This document shows positions 11,301-19,906 of a stretch of 64,000 nucleotides of DNA, piece after piece (within the stretch, counting starts at the first letter, position 1; each line of letters begins with the position of its first letter). A model generated the notes under the pieces. The model ran no database searches and had not been told where the DNA came from. It saw only the letters and a program-made list of their open reading frames with translations. The stretch covers positions 62,001 to 126,000 of the forward strand of contig NC_015865.1 in assembly GCF_000221185.1 (NCBI RefSeq). Direction: 5' to 3'. The stretch is from Thermococcus sp. 4557 (GTDB taxonomy: Archaea > Methanobacteriota_B > Thermococci > Thermococcales > Thermococcaceae). The translations under genes and the position numbers were made by a program.

Positions 11301-14300
11301 TTAGGTAGGTTGCCTCAAAGAGATACTCGCCCCCGAGCTTTGAGCGTTCTATCCTGGCGTTCCCTCCCCTGAACTCGTCTTTCCAGGCCACGTCGAGCTC
11401 GGAGTCCATGACCCTGAGACTGCCTTCGTCTCCCGTCAGCCTGTCCCCATCCACGAGGGAACCGTCCAGAAGGCCGAGCGCCCCGTTCACCTCAACCTTC
11501 CCGGGCAGGTGAACCTTACAGCCCCTCAGGGTCAGGTTTCCCGTGTCCTCGATGATTATGCTTCCGTTGAAGGAGAACTCGCGGTTGAGGCAGCTCTCGG
11601 TGTCGTTTACTATCCAGTCCCCATCGCTCGGAGGCCCGAGGAAGACTCTCATGGTTTCCTCCACTTTCAGTCCGCATTCACTTGCCGCCCTGACCGATAC
11701 GAAGTTCTCGCCCGGCCTCAGCAGGCCCGTCAGGTTCACGGTTCCGTTGAACTCAACCCAGGGACCGCCGTTGATGGAGTAGTGGAATTCCCTAATCTGA
11801 ACCCCGTTGGTTGCCTCGGCGGACATTACGACGTCCTCGTCCCGGTAATAAAAGTCCTCCATGTTTATCGAGAGGGCGGGTTTCTCCGGGTTTTTGCAGA
11901 CTGTCACTTCTCCCTCCGCTTTAATCTGCTTTCCGCAGTTGTCCGTGGCCGTTATCTCCAGGCTCACCGGCCTCCCTTCCTCCGTCCCCTTCAGAACCGC
12001 GTCCTGGATTTCCCAGAGGTCCGCGACGAAATGGCCCCTGACAACGTAGAACCTTTTCACTTTCCCTTCGAAGGGCCCTCCGATGTCATTCTTAACATCC
12101 TTAAAGTCCACGACCTCGATGTCGGGCTCAAAGGCATTCTCGACGCTCGCCCCCATGATCGAGGCGCTGTAGGTGTAGGCCTTTGCGAGGCTGTTCGTTA
12201 CGAACGTGAAGTTCACTGGGAAGCGTAGGGAGCCCGCCTCGTCCGGCAGGTTCAGTTCGAGACTGTCCCCTTCAACGAAACACATCCCCTTCACCGAGAA
12301 CGCTCTGCTCTCCGTCTCGATTCTGCGCCGGTAAATGTCCACCGCGGAGACCGAGAAGCTGTATTCCCCGCCGGGGATAACGTTGAGTCTCGCCCTGCAG
12401 GTGTTCTGGGTTACCCCCATCGCCAGCGGCACGCCGTTCCACGTGATCCAGCACTCCATCAGGGGCACGCTGGAAACCACCGTCACGGTAACCTCTTGGA
12501 CTTCGCCCGGAAGAACCGTTCCGTTCTTCGGAGTGGGCTCGACGTAGTAGAGTATGAACTCGGGCAGCGGGACGGTGAATCTGGCACTCACGGGCTCCCC
12601 GCCGTTCCCGTACCTGTCGAAGGTTCTCGCGTACAGGACGTGCCTTCCGTGGCCGAGGTTCATCGAGAACCTCATCTCCTCCCCCGGTTCGCCGCTCAGG
12701 TTGGCAACGCGGGAGGAGTTCCAGTCGATTATCCTCTCTCCCTTTTCGTCTTCCATCTCCTTGGGGTCGAGGTACAGTTCAACCCTCTCGAAGTCGTCGT
12801 TATCGGGATTCCTCCAGGTCGCCGTGAACCCGGAGCTGTTCGTGCTGACGTTCAGGCCCCCAACTGGGCCAGGTGCCCTCGTGTCCGCAACGCGGACGAG
12901 GAGGGTGAGCTCTGCGTGGTTGAGGGCGGCGTCGTAGACGACCACCCGGTAAACGTCGATTCTCACATCGTCGGTCCTGACAGGGAACCCAAACGGGACG
13001 CCGCTCCGGTAGCGTCCTTCCCGTGCCGGGAGCTCCAGATGGCCAGGCTCGGGGTTGAGGTAAACCTGATAGCTCATCGGGTGCTCGTCGGTAACGTTTA
13101 TCTCGAAGGACGCGTTTGAGAGCCTCTCTGCGATGAAGACTCCTATCTCGGAGCGGGTCATGTTGTTGGCGTGAACCCACAGGATGACCGGTGGCGTTGA
13201 GTCCACCTCGACGGTTCTGGTCTCGCTCACCCCGGTGTTGTTCCCGAGGTCGGTTCCGTAAACCCTGAAGGAGTGCTGGCCGTCGGAGGAGCAGAGTTCG
13301 CCGGTAAGGCTCCAGACACTGCCCGAGCCCTCCATAGTGAAGTTGGCTCCGTCGAACTCGAGAACCGCTCTGCCCAGCTCCTCACTCGCGTTCACCGCGA
13401 TGGTCAGGGTGCACGAACCTACGATGGAGCCGTTCTCCGGTGTCGGCGGGATGAACGCGAGAACCGGCGGTGTCGTATCAACCGTGAACGTTCTGTGCTC
13501 CGTTTCGTTGGCGTTGCCCTCGACGTCCCAGGCCTCGATGTAAAAGCCGTACCGTCCGTCCTCGAGGGCCAATGCCAGGCTCCAGTTCCTTCCGGAACCG
13601 GTCATTTCATACGCGGTCCCGTTCAGGTTCAGCACCGCCCGTGAGAGGTTTTCATCTGAGAGCAGTCTGACCTCCACGGTGCTCCTGTTTAGGACCGAGC
13701 CGTTTTCCGGCGTGGGCGGGAGGAGGGTAAGTCCCGGAGGCGTCGTATCCCTCACCCGTATCTGCACCGTCCTCTCGCTTTCCCATCCGAATGTATCGTT
13801 GGCCCACACCCTGTACTCCACCATCCCCGGCTCCGGTGCCTGGAAGACCACGCGCAACGTGGTGTTGCTGGAGTAACTGCCTTCCTCCTGAAGGACGCCG
13901 TCCCTGTAGATTTCGTAGCTCGCGGGGTGGGCATCGTGTATGCTCACCTCCACCGTCACCGAGTCCCCCTCGTCCACCGTGTCCGGGCAGTTTACCGTTA
14001 TCTCTGGGGGATTTCCATCCGATTCAAAGGTCAGCTCCCCGCTTTTTGCCCTAGTTCCCGCCGCGTCCGTGCCGTAGACCCTGAGGACGTGATGTCCATC
14101 CGTTAGGGAGACGTTCAGGTTCCAGCTCCTTCCAGAACCAAGCATCGTGTGGTTGACACCATCGAGTTCAAGAACCGCCAGCAAGAGCTCCCTGCTCGCC
14201 TCTGCCTCGACTTCTACCCAGCTTCCCTTTATATTGGATCCGTTCCCCGGCGCGAGAACGACTATTTTGAGCGGACTTTCGCGTTTCACAACCCGCATCA

Positions 14301-17300
14301 GCCACCAGTGTCTCGCGACGCCGTTCTCATTTTCAACCCTCACGCTGACGTTCCAGAGGCCGATGACGAGGCTGGAGTTGGTGTAGGTCGAGCCGTTCCC
14401 CTCTTCCTCCAGAACGACCGTCCCGTTGACGGCCCACGTGACGTTCGCCACCTGGTTGAGCGCTATGGAGAAGGCCGCCGTTTCGTTTTTCCTGAGGGTG
14501 ATTTCCTCCGCCTCGGGCGAGAATGAAACTATCCTCAGCGGCTCGATGACCCTGAAGCACTCCATGGGCGTTGAGTTCACGTGTCCTAGCGTGTCGCTGG
14601 CCTCCACGCGCCAGCAGTACAGGCCCGCGCTGAGACTCCTCGTCTGAATGGTGAAGTTCGCCCAGCTTGAGTATTCCATGGATTCAACGGGGGCCCAGCC
14701 GCCGTCGGCGGTGGCGTTCGTTATGAGAACCGCCTCGGAGGGGTTCGCCTCCTCCCAGAGACTGTGAACTCCTAGGCTTTCTCCCAACGTGATCGAGTCC
14801 CTTTCCTGCCCGTAGCGAACCCAGCGCGGTGCCCTCGTATCTACCTCAAATTCTCTTTCTTCGCTCGTTCCGACGTTGCCGTGGGCATCCTCGCCGGTTG
14901 CCATGAAACTGTGCTCCCCATCCCCGACCTCTACCGTTGCCGTCCAGTCCCTGCCGGAGCCCTCCATGGCGTAGCTCCTCCCGTCCAGGCGGAGGGTGGC
15001 GTTTCTCAGTGTCTCATCCGCCCTTAGGCTGAAGGTAACGCTTGCCGTGCCGATCAGACTGCCGTTTTCGGGAGTGGGCGGAACGAAGGTGAGAACCGGC
15101 GGAGTTGTGTCCGTTTTCACAACGAGCCTCCAGGAGTGGGCCGCCTCTCCGCTTTCCTCGCGGGCGACAGCGGTCACGTTCCAGATTCCCGGGACGAGGG
15201 TATCGTTGAAGTAGCTTGAGCTCTCCCCCCTTTCTCTCTTCGCGGGACTCTCGTTCACGAACCAGGTCACGTTCGCCTCGCGGTTCAGGGTTATCGAGAA
15301 GTTCACGCTCCCGTTGTCCTGCACTTCCACCTCGTTCTCCTCGGGCGAAAACGAAACTATCCTCAGTCCTTCTTCGACCCGGAAGCAGAGCTTCGGCGTC
15401 TCGTTCTCGTTCCCGAAGGTATCGTTGGCTTTGATGTACCAGCAGAAGACCTTCCCGGCAAAGTTTTCGTCGGTGCTTATCGTCCCGTTGCTCCAGCCGT
15501 CGGTGATTTGGAGCGGTCTCTCGCTCCATATGAAGGCTCCGTCCACAAAGGTCGCGTTCGTGACCAAGACGGCTCCGTCGAGATGGGAATCACCCCACCT
15601 CGCGAAGACCTCAACGTCGTCGCCAGCTGTCACTTCATCTCTGTTCTGGCCGTATTCGGTGAACTCCGGGGCCGTCGCGTCTATTTCTATTGTTCTCTCT
15701 TCCGTGGTGTTGGTTATCCCTTCGGCCGAGCCGTAAACGCGGAAGGTGTAAGTTCCGTCCGCGAGGTTTTCCTTGATAACCCACCAGCTCCTCCCGGAAC
15801 CGCTCATGCTCTCGTTAACGCCGTTCCACTCGAGGGTGGCGTTATCGAGGTCGAGCGAGGAGCTGACGTTTATGATGACTCTCCTCACGTTGAGCATCGC
15901 CCCGTTCTCTGGAGTTGGTTCCACGAAGCTCACGGTGAGGCTCGGTTTGGGATAGACGTACCACGCCCAGAACTGGCTCGCCGAGCCGTTGGAGTTCTCG
16001 ACGACAGCTCTAACGCTGTGCTCCCCCTCTCCCACATCGGAGTTCGTGTAGGTGGATGTCTCAACGTTCTCATCCGTCTTCACGACGCTCCCGTCGAGGT
16101 ACCAGGTGACGTTCACAACCTGGTTAACCTCAACTGAGAACTCGACGGTATCGCCGACGTAGCTCTCGACTGGGCTCTCCGGCGAGTACGAGACTATTTC
16201 AGGTGGGGAGTAAACCACGAAACAGTGAACCGGGGTGGTGTTCTCGTGATCCAGGGCATCGTATCCAGTTATCTTCCAGCAGTAGAGCCCCGGCTCGTCA
16301 AGGGTTATGGAGAAGTTGCTCCAGCCTTCCGTTTCTTCAAAGACCACTTCATCAAAGACCTCCCATGAGCCGGTTATGTTTGTATAAAGAACCGCCCCCT
16401 TGAGGTGGGGGTCGCTCCAGAAGGCGTTGACGTGAACCTCTCCGCCCGGCGGGATGCCTTCCGCATCCTGGCCGACGTTTGAATACTCCGGGGCCTTCGT
16501 GTCAACTTCAAATTCCCTCTCCTCGCTCGTCCCGTTGTTCCCGGCCAAATCCTGGCCGTAAACCGTGAAGGTATGGGTTCCATCCGCAACGTTCATTGCG
16601 TAGTGCCACGCCTTTCCCGAGCCGAGCATCGTATGGTTTGCCCCGTCGAACTCAAGGGTCGCCAGGGCGAGGTTCTCGTTCGAGGTGACGTTTATCACCA
16701 CGCTTGAGTCGCCGATCAGGGAGCCGTCCTTTGGTGTCGGATCAACGAAGGTGAGGACAGGTGGGGTGATGTCGTTCTCCTCCTGGGCAAGCGGTGCGAA
16801 GATGCCCAACCCCGTCAGGTTGGCCTCCACGAGGTTCTTGTTCGTGTCCAGATGGTGCCCGCTCGTCCCATCGAGCGTCCAGCCCTCTGTGAAGTGCCAT
16901 ATCTGGAGGCTGTCCTCATTAAGGCCCTCAAGGGCAGAATCGTCGTAATAGAGGCCCAGATGGAGCCAGCTGTCCACGTCTATTTCGATATATTCCCCAA
17001 CGTCGCCGTAGCCCTCCGGCGGTGCCGGCCGGTTCTCCGTGGGAACTCCCCTCACGAGACAGTTTCCGGGACAGGTTACCTCCGTGGGAATCCCGTTTAT
17101 CGTATTCCCGCTTAGCGAGCCGTAGAACTCCGCGATGACGATTATTGCCCAGGCGTTCGTCTCGGAGAGGTTAGTCGTCAGTTCGTTGTTGTCTATAAAC
17201 GAATCCCCCGCGAGGTACAGGTAGAGGGCATAACCGGCGTTCTCACCCACACCGCTTATCGAGATCGTGTTGTCATAAACCCATGCAGAGGTTTGGAAGA

Positions 17301-18537
17301 CCTCTATCCCGTCGGCGCTGTCGCCTCTAACCGTGACTGTGTTGTCGTGGACGTCGCTGGCTTCCCCCTCTTCCTCGTAGACGTAAATTCCGACACCCTG
17401 GAAGCCTGAAACGCTCACGTCGTTGTCCCTGATGATGTTGCCTCCCCCGTAGCTGAGATAGATTCCGTAGCGCTCGCTCTCCCCGGTCTCGGTTATCGTA
17501 ATCGTGTTGTCCTCAATCGTACAGTTCTCAACGCCGTCCACCCAGACCCCGATGTTCGAGACCGACGAGGCTACAACAAAGCCGTTCAGCGTAACGTTGT
17601 CGGAGCTCACGTAGAAGACGGGCTTCCTTCCGTTCGCCCACTCGGAGCCGTCGCCGGTGATGCGGGCGCTCTCGCTCGTTTCCACGGTGAGGGATTTACC
17701 TATCTCCACACTCTCCGGATAGGTTCCAGCAAGGACTACGACCGTTCCACCTTCGATCGCGTTCTTTATTCCGTCCTGGAGCGGCGTCTCGCTGGGGTTG
17801 AGGCTCCCGCCCTCGTACCACCAGCCGCTCTCGTTTACATAAACCGTTTCAGCTGGAGTAAGCGTCGTTGCGGTGTCGTTCACCCATGTGGTGTTGACGT
17901 TCCCAGAGTAGTCCCTCGTGAGAATTCCAATCGTGTGCGTCTCGCCGGGTGAGAGCTCGTCGAGCCACCACTCACCCTCGTCCGTCTCGCCCTCGAATTT
18001 TCCGTCCACGTAGATTAGCGCCGTCTCGAAGTCCTCATCCTCCGGGTTGTCCCACGTCCAGTGGATGTAATCCGGACCAACTTCGTGGGCCAGGTTTCTA
18101 ACGGTCCCCGGCGGCGTCTCGTCTTTCTCGCTCGCGTTCACGTAGAAGTTCACCTGGGCCATCCCTGTCTCGTCGCCGGCGAGGGCGTACACCACGAGGA
18201 GGTTTTCCCCGTTCTGGGCGGTTATCGTGGTGTTCGGCTCGAACGTGACGTTCTTCCCGCCGTTGAGGGAGTAGCGCCACTCGTCAACCGGCTTGTTGGC
18301 GGTGACGTTCAGGTTTATGGTCGTCGTGTTGTATATCCTCTCCTCAGGGGAGAGAATGGCTATCTGAAGTTCCCCACCCACCGGTTCCGCGGGTAGGTGG
18401 CCCATACCGATAACGTCCGAGTCTTCCGGGGAAAATGGTGCCCCCCTGCTGGGAGCCACGTAGGAAACGCCGACGAAACCCACGTTTAAATAGGAAGCTA
18501 GGAGGAGATAAATCAAGAATACAACTCTTTTTCTCAT
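5302..18537 (-). CDS. Giant surface protein with beta-helix and Ig-like repeats (4411 aa)
   Basis: A single intact frame of 4,411 codons. The order of parts is: signal peptide (1-30); FN3-like domain; NosD/pectin-lyase-like beta-helix (about 230-480); a roughly 278-residue composite of Ig-like domains repeated three times, plus part of a fourth, with starts near 589, 864, 1144 and 1420; more Ig-like domains marked by PTPENG; a second beta-helix (about 2310-2690); a sugar-binding-like beta-sandwich (about 2740-2870); a third beta-helix (2877-3135); an acidic loop DGDGDNDVEASE near 3449 that looks calcium-binding; a helical segment (3690-3900); a PGF-pre-PGF-like domain (4226-4350); a Thr-rich stalk; and a C-terminal membrane helix ending YRRR. 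It is probably a cell-wall-anchored adhesin or envelope protein with many N-glycosylation sequons. The start ATG follows GAAGGTGAG; a TATA-like stretch lies near 18650-18675. No CGP or PGF sorting tripeptide was seen. Substrate or partner is unknown. Confidence 0.9.
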   Translation of the reverse strand: MRKRVVFLIYLLLASYLNVGFVGVSYVAPSRGAPFSPEDSDVIGMGHLPAEPVGGELQIAILSPEERIYNTTTINLNVTANKPVDEWRYSLNGGKNVTFEPNTTITAQNGENLLVVYALAGDETGMAQVNFYVNASEKDETPPGTVRNLAHEVGPDYIHWTWDNPEDEDFETALIYVDGKFEGETDEGEWWLDELSPGETHTIGILTRDYSGNVNTTWVNDTATTLTPAETVYVNESGWWYEGGSLNPSETPLQDGIKNAIEGGTVVVLAGTYPESVEIGKSLTVETSESARITGDGSEWANGRKPVFYVSSDNVTLNGFVVASSVSNIGVWVDGVENCTIEDNTITITETGESERYGIYLSYGGGNIIRDNDVSVSGFQGVGIYVYEEEGEASDVHDNTVTVRGDSADGIEVFQTSAWVYDNTISISGVGENAGYALYLYLAGDSFIDNNELTTNLSETNAWAIIVIAEFYGSLSGNTINGIPTEVTCPGNCLVRGVPTENRPAPPEGYGDVGEYIEIDVDSWLHLGLYYDDSALEGLNEDSLQIWHFTEGWTLDGTSGHHLDTNKNLVEANLTGLGIFAPLAQEENDITPPVLTFVDPTPKDGSLIGDSSVVINVTSNENLALATLEFDGANHTMLGSGKAWHYAMNVADGTHTFTVYGQDLAGNNGTSEEREFEVDTKAPEYSNVGQDAEGIPPGGEVHVNAFWSDPHLKGAVLYTNITGSWEVFDEVVFEETEGWSNFSITLDEPGLYCWKITGYDALDHENTTPVHCFVVYSPPEIVSYSPESPVESYVGDTVEFSVEVNQVVNVTWYLDGSVVKTDENVETSTYTNSDVGEGEHSVRAVVENSNGSASQFWAWYVYPKPSLTVSFVEPTPENGAMLNVRRVIINVSSSLDLDNATLEWNGVNESMSGSGRSWWVIKENLADGTYTFRVYGSAEGITNTTEERTIEIDATAPEFTEYGQNRDEVTAGDDVEVFARWGDSHLDGAVLVTNATFVDGAFIWSERPLQITDGWSNGTISTDENFAGKVFCWYIKANDTFGNENETPKLCFRVEEGLRIVSFSPEENEVEVQDNGSVNFSITLNREANVTWFVNESPAKRERGESSSYFNDTLVPGIWNVTAVAREESGEAAHSWRLVVKTDTTPPVLTFVPPTPENGSLIGTASVTFSLRADETLRNATLRLDGRSYAMEGSGRDWTATVEVGDGEHSFMATGEDAHGNVGTSEEREFEVDTRAPRWVRYGQERDSITLGESLGVHSLWEEANPSEAVLITNATADGGWAPVESMEYSSWANFTIQTRSLSAGLYCWRVEASDTLGHVNSTPMECFRVIEPLRIVSFSPEAEEITLRKNETAAFSIALNQVANVTWAVNGTVVLEEEGNGSTYTNSSLVIGLWNVSVRVENENGVARHWWLMRVVKRESPLKIVVLAPGNGSNIKGSWVEVEAEASRELLLAVLELDGVNHTMLGSGRSWNLNVSLTDGHHVLRVYGTDAAGTRAKSGELTFESDGNPPEITVNCPDTVDEGDSVTVEVSIHDAHPASYEIYRDGVLQEEGSYSSNTTLRVVFQAPEPGMVEYRVWANDTFGWESERTVQIRVRDTTPPGLTLLPPTPENGSVLNRSTVEVRLLSDENLSRAVLNLNGTAYEMTGSGRNWSLALALEDGRYGFYIEAWDVEGNANETEHRTFTVDTTPPVLAFIPPTPENGSIVGSCTLTIAVNASEELGRAVLEFDGANFTMEGSGSVWSLTGELCSSDGQHSFRVYGTDLGNNTGVSETRTVEVDSTPPVILWVHANNMTRSEIGVFIAERLSNASFEINVTDEHPMSYQVYLNPEPGHLELPAREGRYRSGVPFGFPVRTDDVRIDVYRVVVYDAALNHAELTLLVRVADTRAPGPVGGLNVSTNSSGFTATWRNPDNDDFERVELYLDPKEMEDEKGERIIDWNSSRVANLSGEPGEEMRFSMNLGHGRHVLYARTFDRYGNGGEPVSARFTVPLPEFILYYVEPTPKNGTVLPGEVQEVTVTVVSSVPLMECWITWNGVPLAMGVTQNTCRARLNVIPGGEYSFSVSAVDIYRRRIETESRAFSVKGMCFVEGDSLELNLPDEAGSLRFPVNFTFVTNSLAKAYTYSASIMGASVENAFEPDIEVVDFKDVKNDIGGPFEGKVKRFYVVRGHFVADLWEIQDAVLKGTEEGRPVSLEITATDNCGKQIKAEGEVTVCKNPEKPALSINMEDFYYRDEDVVMSAEATNGVQIREFHYSINGGPWVEFNGTVNLTGLLRPGENFVSVRAASECGLKVEETMRVFLGPPSDGDWIVNDTESCLNREFSFNGSIIIEDTGNLTLRGCKVHLPGKVEVNGALGLLDGSLVDGDRLTGDEGSLRVMDSELDVAWKDEFRGGNARIERSKLGGEYLFEATYLTVKGSEVKGGIEASGEVSILNSAFSYGGGLLLRNPGPVEVENVSFEGCSYGIRLLDGFVAGTTFENVFIENPRESAVEINMPYYSFGEVEFRNLSVLADEGIRIAGADVLITRSNINARNNAFVISSPGRYVRVVNSSVSGDRAFFSNSLQTLELVNTNVTGGISGSIANLRVEVKPDARAFMEMGSMEGVSGTVDGILTLRDYSLSGGLIDVSGTLKVEDLDGIPATNGLDGDAPLIEGVRIQGWDSGHMSFLNARLKNSKVIAESKWFFLRGSVSENTTFSLSSSEEALDQEITTSTPISYSSIWYHSRSASPNWYLSPSTDGMFPTVTPLVAESSYRPPGWDASVEVGDFTKLYLKKTIDVDEMPLRAVFTYFAVGSVELYVNGRRVLRGSDQYIPRTGYTGSLGGIRPYGVPDYGEVDIAAYLVPGKNVIAVRVRNPAGYEKFGAFTAKLTMESGVSGITDSVIDGQIGGYGTRAIIARDVITGNLDFGYLSWVDISDSEVNGGINVLGRLSVIDSNVTGDGSGIGINTRPHWGVVSVEGSRISGFEYGIRVTGNITVSGSEVSGNGVGIDVRSANVMINSSYIMDNRVGIRLHNVTGSVHNNVIYGSDTGIFQVTGGDSVYSKGNRVFIDHNTLVENGIGARFEGNNGEGYVYFTKNVLEGNSLGLYFNTTLLPDVVNNTLVNYRDVLVANRSTPRLHGIDWGGNEPKMVANYNGGFMYTSTGEVQDDYDILSRTWIIVIWTDGNATEDWGSDLLSAFLRITPLENGSVKGVVTLEGSATSRDGLSRVVYEVVQNNTVVLLNQTVGGDSYNDYLILDSLSMNLTGEGILQFTAVDSGGRKLTSARRVYFSNAEIVIENVSVTNASNIYSLYRVEYETFDWGRMATAWVPNRERLANFTIYLRNTGLTNGTARIEIDLPEYVERHTGKVGEPIFLGPNESGVFHVSIPIVEYDFGTLSWDVQPDELPDVERFTAIVRLYDGDNILRDEIPVTVGFTLGPVFEITGYVMYPYTLAYCQSYPEFCHNTPPYDGDGDNDVEASESHHFDLQYTNVGDRDANVTMITVTDHISERGEGTKLYKGMDAYIFPGSSALVDAGNNVGILGVAEVGKKKGGLDIYMNWWPDVPPAIIPPVNYSGNYMTSATFYYTVDGKEYYTPSLNYKETPVKALNKTFQVQTVHMNPIDVTVTAVKNGRTYLTLHNTNGNIYYDYYADGVYGPGEGYKWYHIIPPDFTMRAIADDSREPNKVIPHYQIIVGARPSLVGNEFRIVSRSIEALLDFFGIDVPSDTIVMGLANAILKVVNLVETIDFQTESESFESINASARREEVDNALLASNETVMAPVGIDTFTRLEENYGMDRTYYGELMNLNQLSVGEGAAVLGKLVKAIALDEDLQVLLIESIIEVSDKSTYYELAKLAKSVYTGDVEGTQGAVGSLGTAAVKKALKKQAKTLVLNEIKKGKYFKSLAEQEQKDYLKKVGGEVGAIVSYTFDMSQFLTYLFLAPVPGSRTIYVLDPPANFTVEVEKADRALIFGGSDGNGTGVANVSLTFGELDVYKARYTVLTPTTAVGPLFNRTLEWMRVNVTGGRKGADVEGTAFIEMKPTAEAAKAIFAFFRDEENAKLFAGAYFEELEGANVSIRGNVLTIAATGKLNALPEDEEIELSMAIDGELLRANITRKGHYNGSIEIKPAFGVPLSDTSVSVEGSNASVVSSGNEVLIARKGRAPEINVSSTSVPVGGVVRIMSTSPCLLSWRLDGRNGGGELVRTDGLEPGNYTLAVECTYGNGSVEREFGLEVTRPKRPNPVDGLLVELREGRFGLFEFSTDLYMLTFTAGRDIEGVLGVYQKPGEVEGYTVYALFNVTHPENWSVENVTLHFRVSKDWLRENNASTENVTLLRYSGTWEEFSPVFEYEDAGYAYYRASVPGLSLFAVAEEVETQTSAGGNQTSETTTTSPTETPGTGTTGTSTGPGTPGGASWPYYALLGALLVLIAVYLYRRR

Positions 18538-18761
18538 CTTCTCACCTTCTCGGAGAAGAGACCCTAGCTGTCAGGAGGGTGGGAGAGTGATTAGAGGGGC
18601 CTTGATTGGAGGCAACAGTTAGGGCCCCTCCTGTAGCGGATACGTATACTTCATATAACGAGTTTAAGGTATAATAGGCTTTTGGTGGGGCTGCGAAATG
18701 TTGGAAAATATACAACAAGACATTTCGGGGCGTATTCGCCCTCCGATGTGCACCTTCCGGA

Positions 18762-19064
18762 TTATGCCCCGTCGAGGTTTCTCATCCTGGGCTTCCTGAA
18801 GAGTTCATCCAGCTCCGCCCGTCTGGCCCGCACCCGCTCGTGGAGCCCAGCCACGCGCTCGTCACCGGGATATTTCATCATCAGGGTCGTGGTTATGCCC
18901 TCCAGGAAGCCGAGTATCGAGACCTTTATGAAATCCTCGCCCCTCTTGCTCTCCAGCCCCTCGTTGAGGGCCACGAACGAATCGAGCCTCGCTATTAGCG
19001 CCCCTTCCCCAAGCTCTTCCAGCAGGCTCCTGACCTCCGCCACCTCGGGTATATCGACCGCCAT
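18762..19064 (-). CDS. Conserved hypothetical protein, 100 aa
   Basis: A small, soluble, highly charged and mostly helical protein (MAVDIPEVAEV at the N-terminus). No domain is recognised. ATG 19064 is preceded by GAGGTGATG at good distance, and the gene follows the TatD-family gene by 9 bp on the same strand, so the two are probably cotranscribed. It could be a partner of the hydrolase, but this rests on position only. The 224 bp between it and the giant gene hold no gene; they contain the likely promoter region of the giant gene. Confidence 0.78.
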   Translation of the reverse strand: MAVDIPEVAEVRSLLEELGEGALIARLDSFVALNEGLESKRGEDFIKVSILGFLEGITTTLMMKYPGDERVAGLHERVRARRAELDELFRKPRMRNLDGA

Positions 19065-19073
19065 GCCATCACC

Positions 19074-19832
19074 TCACATCTTCAAATTGAAGAACCTCAC
19101 CGCGTTCCTCTCGGTGATTCTCTCGACTTCCTCGAACCCCAGCCCCTTAAGCTTTGCCACCTCTTCAACGGCAACGCGGACGTTGCATGGAGTGTTCCTC
19201 TGCCCCTTTACCGGACTCATGTAGGGAGCGTCCGTCTCCACCAGCATGTTTTCGACTTCAATCGCCTCCGCGGCCGCCATTACCTCCGGGATGAAGACTA
19301 TCCCTGTGTTTATCCCTATGGGGTGCCCGTTTTCTGCTATCTCCCCCGCCAGCTCGACGCTCCCCGCGAAGGAGTGGAAGTATGCCCTAACGCCCGCGCG
19401 CTGAACCATCTCAAAGGCCTCCCTTTCGGCCTCGCGGGCGTGTATCACCACTGGAAGCCCCAGTTCGAGGGCCAGCTCAAGGAAGTGCTTGAATATCGCC
19501 CTCTGGTTCTCCCTCTGAGTTTCGTTTTCCGCGTAGTGGTAGTCGAGTCCTATCTCCCCTATCGCCGCTATCTCGGCCCTGTGTTCCAGTATGAACTCCT
19601 CGACCCGCTTCACCTTCTCCCAGTTGCCGCGCCGTGCCTCGTTCGGATGGTACCCCAGGGTCGGGACGATGAAACCGAAGTACGGCTTCAGCAGCTCCCA
19701 GCTCTTCCAGACGTGGGCTTTCCTGTACTCGGTGATTGAGTCCACCACGGCGGCGAGATCCTTCCGACACTCCTCTATCATACGCGGTGCGTCCTTTTTG
19801 TAGAACTCGAAGTGGGCGTGGGCATCTATCAT
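19074..19832 (-). CDS. TatD-family metal-dependent hydrolase/DNase
   Basis: A 252-residue TIM-barrel amidohydrolase-fold protein. The metal ligands of the TatD family are visible: DAHAHFEF at the N-terminus (HxH), AIGEIGLDYHY (the glutamate), PVVIHARE, YFHSFAG and the late VETDAPYM aspartate. TatD proteins act as Mg-dependent deoxyribonucleases in characterised members; the archaeal substrate here is an inference. It is divergent from the rubrerythrin-DUF835 gene and heads a two-gene unit with the 100-aa hypothetical. The 5' leader appears short. Confidence 0.9.
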   Translation of the reverse strand: MIDAHAHFEFYKKDAPRMIEECRKDLAAVVDSITEYRKAHVWKSWELLKPYFGFIVPTLGYHPNEARRGNWEKVKRVEEFILEHRAEIAAIGEIGLDYHYAENETQRENQRAIFKHFLELALELGLPVVIHAREAEREAFEMVQRAGVRAYFHSFAGSVELAGEIAENGHPIGINTGIVFIPEVMAAAEAIEVENMLVETDAPYMSPVKGQRNTPCNVRVAVEEVAKLKGLGFEEVERITERNAVRFFNLKM

Positions 19833-19906
19833 GTTCCGCCGTTGGGTTTACCATAGAAAAGCTTTTCCGTTGTTTGACCGACTAATTTACGGGAGGTATT
19901 GATAAC

